Assembly: GCF_020009625.1 (NCBI RefSeq) | Contig: NZ_JAIHLP010000002.1 | Coordinates: 1,984,001-2,048,000, forward strand | Reading direction: 5' to 3' | Origin: Leifsonia poae | Lineage (GTDB): Bacteria > Actinomycetota > Actinomycetes > Actinomycetales > Microbacteriaceae | DNA length: 64,000 nucleotides | In this document: positions 60,851 to 64,000 of the stretch, piece by piece | How the letters are laid out: each line of letters begins with the position of its first letter | Position numbering within the stretch: the stretch's first letter is position 1 | Program-made: the position numbers and the translations under genes | The notes under the pieces: model-generated | The model's input: only the letters and a program-made list of their open reading frames with translations | The model's database searches: none | Told to the model about the DNA's origin: nothing

Positions 60851-62380
60851 CTAGCCCGCGACCTCAGCACCGGTCGTGTCGTCCGTCTCCGGCTCTGTCT
60901 TCGTGTCTGTCTCCGGCTCCGTCTCCGGCTGTGTCTCCGTCTCCGGCTGTGTCTCCGTCTCCGCGCGACGCGATCGCACGAACCCGAAGATCACGAACAC
61001 GGCCGCCAGACCGGTGAGCACGAGTCCGCCGATGGTCGCGGCGAACTGGAATTGCGACCCCTGCTGGGCGGTCCAGTCGGATGCGGTGATGGTGCCGGTG
61101 AACACGGCGGCGAGGATCGTCCCCGCGACCGCGATGCCCACCCCGTTCGCCACCTCGGTCGTCGTGTCGGTCAGCGCCGAGCCGATGGAGGTGCGATTCT
61201 TCGGCAGACCGTTCAGCACGGCGATGGCCGAGACAACACCGATGACACGGAGGCCCGCCGCGACGAGGGCGAGAGCGATCGCGACGAAGACATAGCCGAA
61301 GCTGTTGAAAAGCGCGTAGACGGCGAGACCGATCACGACCGCGGCAGCGCTCATCCAGGCGGCGCGATTGATGCCGACCCGCTCGACGAACGGGTTCACG
61401 AAAGGGCCGAGCGACAGGAGCACGACGACCTGAGGCAGCATGCCGACGGCAGCCAAGGCGGGAGGCCACCCCCAGGCGAGCTGGAGTTGCAGGGTCACCA
61501 GGTAGCCGAGGCCGGCGGTGGCGAGCCCGGCCGCGGCCTTGAAGGCGAGACCGCTGGAGACGAGCGGCCGGGCGATGAGGCCGAGGTCGAGGAGCGGATG
61601 CTGCGCCGATCGCTCCCTGACCATGAACAGCGCCGCGGCGAGGACCGCCGAGCCGGCGACCACCCACGGGGCCCACGAGGCGGCGCCCTGATCGATGAAC
61701 ATCGTCGGCGCGACGAGGGCGAGCACGATCGTCGCCGTCGCGAGCAGCGCTCCCGGAATGTCGAGGGGGTCGCGATGGAGCTCACCCGGCTCGTCTGCGG
61801 CGATCCCCGTGCGGATGCCGACGATCGCCAGTAGAGCGATCGGCACATTGATCAGCAGCAGCACCTGCCAGGGCGCCACGGCCAGCACGAGGCCGCCGAC
61901 CGTCGGCCCGATGGCGAGCCCGACCAGGCCCACGGTCGAGATGAGCGTGATCGCTCGAACACGCAGACTCTCCTCGTCGAACAGGCGGTAGGCGAGCGCC
62001 ATCGAACCCGGGGTCGTCATGGCCGCCGCGATTCCCATCACCACGCGTACGGCGATCAACTGCTCGGCCGTTGTGACGAATGCGGTCGCCAGGCTTGCGA
62101 CGCCGAGGAGCACCAGACCGATGAGCATCACGCGGCGGCGACCGTATCGGTCGGCCATCGCGCCGAACAGCAGCATCAGACCCCCGAACACCACGGCGTA
62201 GCTGCCGGTCACCCACTGCAATGCGGTCGTCGATGCGTGAAGGTCGCGGCCGATCGTGGGTAGCGCGACGTTCAGGATCGAGTTGTCGAGCATCTCGAAG
62301 AGGAAGATCGCCGACAGCCCGCCCAGGGCCAGCCATGACCCGCGCAGCGTAGTAGAACGTTGTTCGTTATTCACAAACAC
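60851..62380 (-). CDS. DHA2-type MFS multidrug efflux transporter
   Basis: 509 aa, 14 predicted spans. Typical signatures are FLFEMLDNSILNVALPTIG, the loop motif GAMADRYGRRRV and motif C in STVGLVGLAIGPTVGG. The C-terminal tail is an acidic Glu/Thr/Pro repeat (ETETQPETETQPETEPETD). The GTG start at 62380 lies inside the TetR palindrome; an in-frame GTG at 62374 is an alternative, and neither has a ribosome site. It exports drugs or dyes by proton antiport and is divergent from its TetR repressor. Confidence 0.92.
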   Translation of the reverse strand: MFVNNEQRSTTLRGSWLALGGLSAIFLFEMLDNSILNVALPTIGRDLHASTTALQWVTGSYAVVFGGLMLLFGAMADRYGRRRVMLIGLVLLGVASLATAFVTTAEQLIAVRVVMGIAAAMTTPGSMALAYRLFDEESLRVRAITLISTVGLVGLAIGPTVGGLVLAVAPWQVLLLINVPIALLAIVGIRTGIAADEPGELHRDPLDIPGALLATATIVLALVAPTMFIDQGAASWAPWVVAGSAVLAAALFMVRERSAQHPLLDLGLIARPLVSSGLAFKAAAGLATAGLGYLVTLQLQLAWGWPPALAAVGMLPQVVVLLSLGPFVNPFVERVGINRAAWMSAAAVVIGLAVYALFNSFGYVFVAIALALVAAGLRVIGVVSAIAVLNGLPKNRTSIGSALTDTTTEVANGVGIAVAGTILAAVFTGTITASDWTAQQGSQFQFAATIGGLVLTGLAAVFVIFGFVRSRRAETETQPETETQPETEPETDTKTEPETDDTTGAEVAG

Positions 62381-62403
62381 TGTTCTACTTGCAGAACAGT
62401 GTT
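62376..62403. promoter_or_regulatory. TetR operator palindrome
   Basis: AACACTGTTCT (62376-62386) and AGAACAGTGTT (62393-62403) are perfect 11-bp inverted arms with a 6-bp centre. The site overlaps the MFS start and is 22 bp before the TetR start. One repressor dimer would shut both directions. A weaker AGAAC/GTTC dyad lies at about 62354-62365. Confidence 0.8.
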
Positions 62404-62425
62404 CGTGTCAAGGTACGATGGCATC

Positions 62426-63172
62426 ATGGCATCCCCACAGCAGCGTCGCGCCGCCCGGCACGCGACCGCCGAACCCTCGCTCACCGGCCGCAAAGCGCCC
62501 ATCACCGTCGACCGGATCACGGATGCGGCGCTCGCGATCGTCGCTGCCGACGGATACGACGCCCTGACCATGCGCAGGGTCGCCGCGCTGCTCGAGACCG
62601 GTCCCGCATCGCTCTACGCCCATGTCGTCAACAAGGCCGACCTCGGCGAACTCGTCATCGGCCGCCTCTGCCGCGAAGTCGACCTGCCCGAACCAGACCC
62701 CGCGCAATGGCGCCGGCAGATCACCGACATCTGCACCCAACTCCGCGACCAATACGCGAAATACCCCGGGGTCTCCCGCGCCGCCCTCGCGATGGATGTG
62801 ACCGACCTCGACGTTCTGCGCGTCAACGAGGGGATGCTGGCCATCCTGATCGCCGGTGGCATCGACCCCCGGATCGCCACCTGGACCATCGACGCGCTGT
62901 TCCTCTACGTCGGGGCGTACGCGATGGATGTCGCCGTCGCAGGAGCGGGCCCGGACACGGGCGACCGCCGACTCGGCACGAACGATCGAATCGACCTCAT
63001 CGCCCGCTTCCGAGCGCTCCCCGCCGACCGCTTCCCGAACATCCGCACCTACGCGACCGAATTGACGTCCGGAACAGAGCACGAGCGCTTCGACTTCTCG
63101 CTCGGTCTCCTCCTGGGCAACCTTGCCCAACTGGAATCGAACGCGGCGCAATCGACCGCGGCACACGCCTGA
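62426..63172 (+). CDS. TetR family transcriptional regulator
   Basis: 248 aa from the ATG at 62426 (MASPQQRR). The HTH region reads TMRRVAALLETGPASLYAHV (about residues 48-67), and a TetR_C-type effector domain follows (YAKYPGVSRAALAMD). It is divergent from the MFS efflux gene across a perfect palindrome and is its likely drug-responsive repressor. A TACGAT element ends 6 bp before the ATG, so the transcript may have a very short leader. Confidence 0.92.
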   Translation: MASPQQRRAARHATAEPSLTGRKAPITVDRITDAALAIVAADGYDALTMRRVAALLETGPASLYAHVVNKADLGELVIGRLCREVDLPEPDPAQWRRQITDICTQLRDQYAKYPGVSRAALAMDVTDLDVLRVNEGMLAILIAGGIDPRIATWTIDALFLYVGAYAMDVAVAGAGPDTGDRRLGTNDRIDLIARFRALPADRFPNIRTYATELTSGTEHERFDFSLGLLLGNLAQLESNAAQSTAAHA

Positions 63173-63212
63173 TCGGCGCTCTCGAGAACATGCTGCCTCT
63201 CATTCCATCGAG

Positions 63213-63746
63213 TCAGTGGCGCGGCGGCGCGCTCATCCCGAGGTCGGTGCAGAAGGCGTGCACACTCGAGGTGTCGCCCTCCGGGCGGGGGAAGACGGCC
63301 GGCACCTGATCCGGGCGCAGGCAGGCGACCAGTGGCGGCACGGCGAACTCGGTTCCAGCCGGCGCCGTCGATGCGGAGAAGACGCCCACCCGCCAGGCGG
63401 CGGCGCAGTTCTCGATCGCCGCGGCGAAACGATCCGCGGGGTCGGCGATCGCCGTGGTGTGCCCGTCCGGGCCGGTCATCTCGTCGGGGATGCCGGCCTG
63501 GGCGAACCGGGAGTTCGCATCCGGCGCGCTGTAGCAGTACGCGGTGCGCGCCTGCATCTTCTGGTTCGCGATGGTCACGGCGGCGATACCCGCGCCGCCG
63601 CCCACGAGCAGAACGGCTATGCCGGCCGCCACGAGGCGGTGCCGCTTCGCGCGGCCCCGGGTCTCGGTGTCGAGCCTGACGAACAGCTCGCGCTCCATGC
63701 GGAGGGTGGTGCCGTCTGGGAGGGGAGGAAGGTGGCCGATGGTCAT
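63213..63746 (-). CDS. Single-span membrane protein, possible anti-sigma factor
   Basis: 177 aa. A cytoplasmic N-part of about 38 residues (LFVRLDTETRGRAKRHR) precedes one membrane span, LVAAGIAVLLVGGGAGIAAV, and an outside domain of about 115 residues with several Cys (YCYSAPD, ENCAAAW, VACLRPD, AFCTDLG). It starts 1 bp after the sigma-factor stop. Position and topology suit a membrane-bound modulator of the sigma factor, but no ZAS-type zinc motif is visible. Confidence 0.65.
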   Translation of the reverse strand: MTIGHLPPLPDGTTLRMERELFVRLDTETRGRAKRHRLVAAGIAVLLVGGGAGIAAVTIANQKMQARTAYCYSAPDANSRFAQAGIPDEMTGPDGHTTAIADPADRFAAAIENCAAAWRVGVFSASTAPAGTEFAVPPLVACLRPDQVPAVFPRPEGDTSSVHAFCTDLGMSAPPRH

Positions 63747-63747
63747 G

Positions 63748-64000
63748 TCAGTGCCCCCGTTTCAGGAGAGTCAGTTCGGTTCGGAGACGCTGCTTCATCC
63801 GTGAGAGCCGGTTGCGCACCGATCCGTGGCTGAGGCCGAGCCGCGCGGCGGCCTCCTTGTAGGTGAGGTCTTCGACGAGACAGAGACGGAAGATGTCCCT
63901 GTCCTCTTCCGGCATCGCAGCGATCATGGCCTCGAGACCGCGCATCGCCTCCCTGCTGATCGACAGGTCTTCGGGGCTGGGGGCGTCCGCCTCGAGGTCG
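63748..64000 (-). CDS. ECF-type RNA polymerase sigma factor (N-terminus outside window)
   Basis: Only the last 84 codons are in the window. Sigma region 4 is clear: MIAAMPEEDRDIFRLCLVE followed by the -35-recognition HTH LTYKEAAARLGLSHGSVRNR. Region 2 lies beyond the right edge. It is transcribed together with the membrane protein that follows. The stimulus is unknown. Confidence 0.85.
   Translation of the reverse strand, partial: DLEADAPSPEDLSISREAMRGLEAMIAAMPEEDRDIFRLCLVEDLTYKEAAARLGLSHGSVRNRLSRMKQRLRTELTLLKRGH

Overview
The window is high-GC, densely coding DNA from a free-living actinobacterium. Frequent GTG starts, four-base stop/start overlaps (GTGA or ATGA), lipoprotein-anchored sugar ABC systems with LacI regulators and a HutH-HutU-HutI-HutG histidine pathway fit the family Microbacteriaceae. 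That placement is inferred from style and content, because no rRNA or other marker gene is present. I saw no tRNA, rRNA, CRISPR array, prophage or insertion sequence.

Left part (1-20.5 kb), carbohydrate uptake and breakdown. A minus-strand operon (1-6118) holds a sugar-binding lipoprotein, two permeases, two xylose-isomerase-fold proteins and a Gfo/Idh/MocA dehydrogenase. It is divergent from a LacI regulator and glucuronate isomerase (6262-8725). A small ribbon-helix-helix-like antitoxin with a Fic/Doc toxin and an HdeD-like membrane protein follow. Next comes a second sugar locus: a frameshifted MFS carrier, a GH2 glycosidase and a DUF2804 protein on the plus strand. On the minus strand are a small unknown gene, a second DUF2804 protein and a complete ABC importer, with a LacI gene at 19.4 kb. 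Similar ACGT-centred palindromes sit in front of both halves of this locus.

Middle part (20.5-35 kb), mixed housekeeping and accessory genes. These include a LysE exporter beside an Lrp regulator, a PLP-dependent decarboxylase, a conserved unknown protein with a CxxC motif and a decayed P-loop kinase. They are followed by a divergent PhyH-oxygenase/AraC pair with repeated operator-like sites, an M20 amidohydrolase, a TetR regulator, an APH-like kinase, a patatin and a DEAD-box helicase with a repetitive Arg/Asp-rich N-terminus. A frameshifted phytoene-desaturase-like oxidoreductase and a DUF2277 protein close the section.

Histidine utilisation (35-41.8 kb). An IclR gene is divergent from hutH-hutU-hutI, and hutG converges from the other side. 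Between hutI and hutG lies an array of about 60-bp repeats alternating strictly 59/62/59/62 bp and full of competing hairpins.

Right part (41.9-64 kb). An RND transporter, a MocR regulator with its divergent YczE-like membrane protein, a TipA-like MerR regulator, a KimA-like APC permease, and a PadR regulator with a DUF4097 partner behind two ATATAT-centred operators. A third sugar system follows: a LacI gene divergent from binding protein, two permeases, an S51 peptidase and a glycogen-debranching-like glycosidase. The window ends with a DHA2 drug-efflux protein divergent from its TetR regulator across a palindrome, and a sigma factor with a membrane protein downstream of it. Two otherwise intact genes (MFS, FAD oxidoreductase) each carry one single-base-deletion-type frameshift at a C or G run. 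These could be real mutations or sequence errors.
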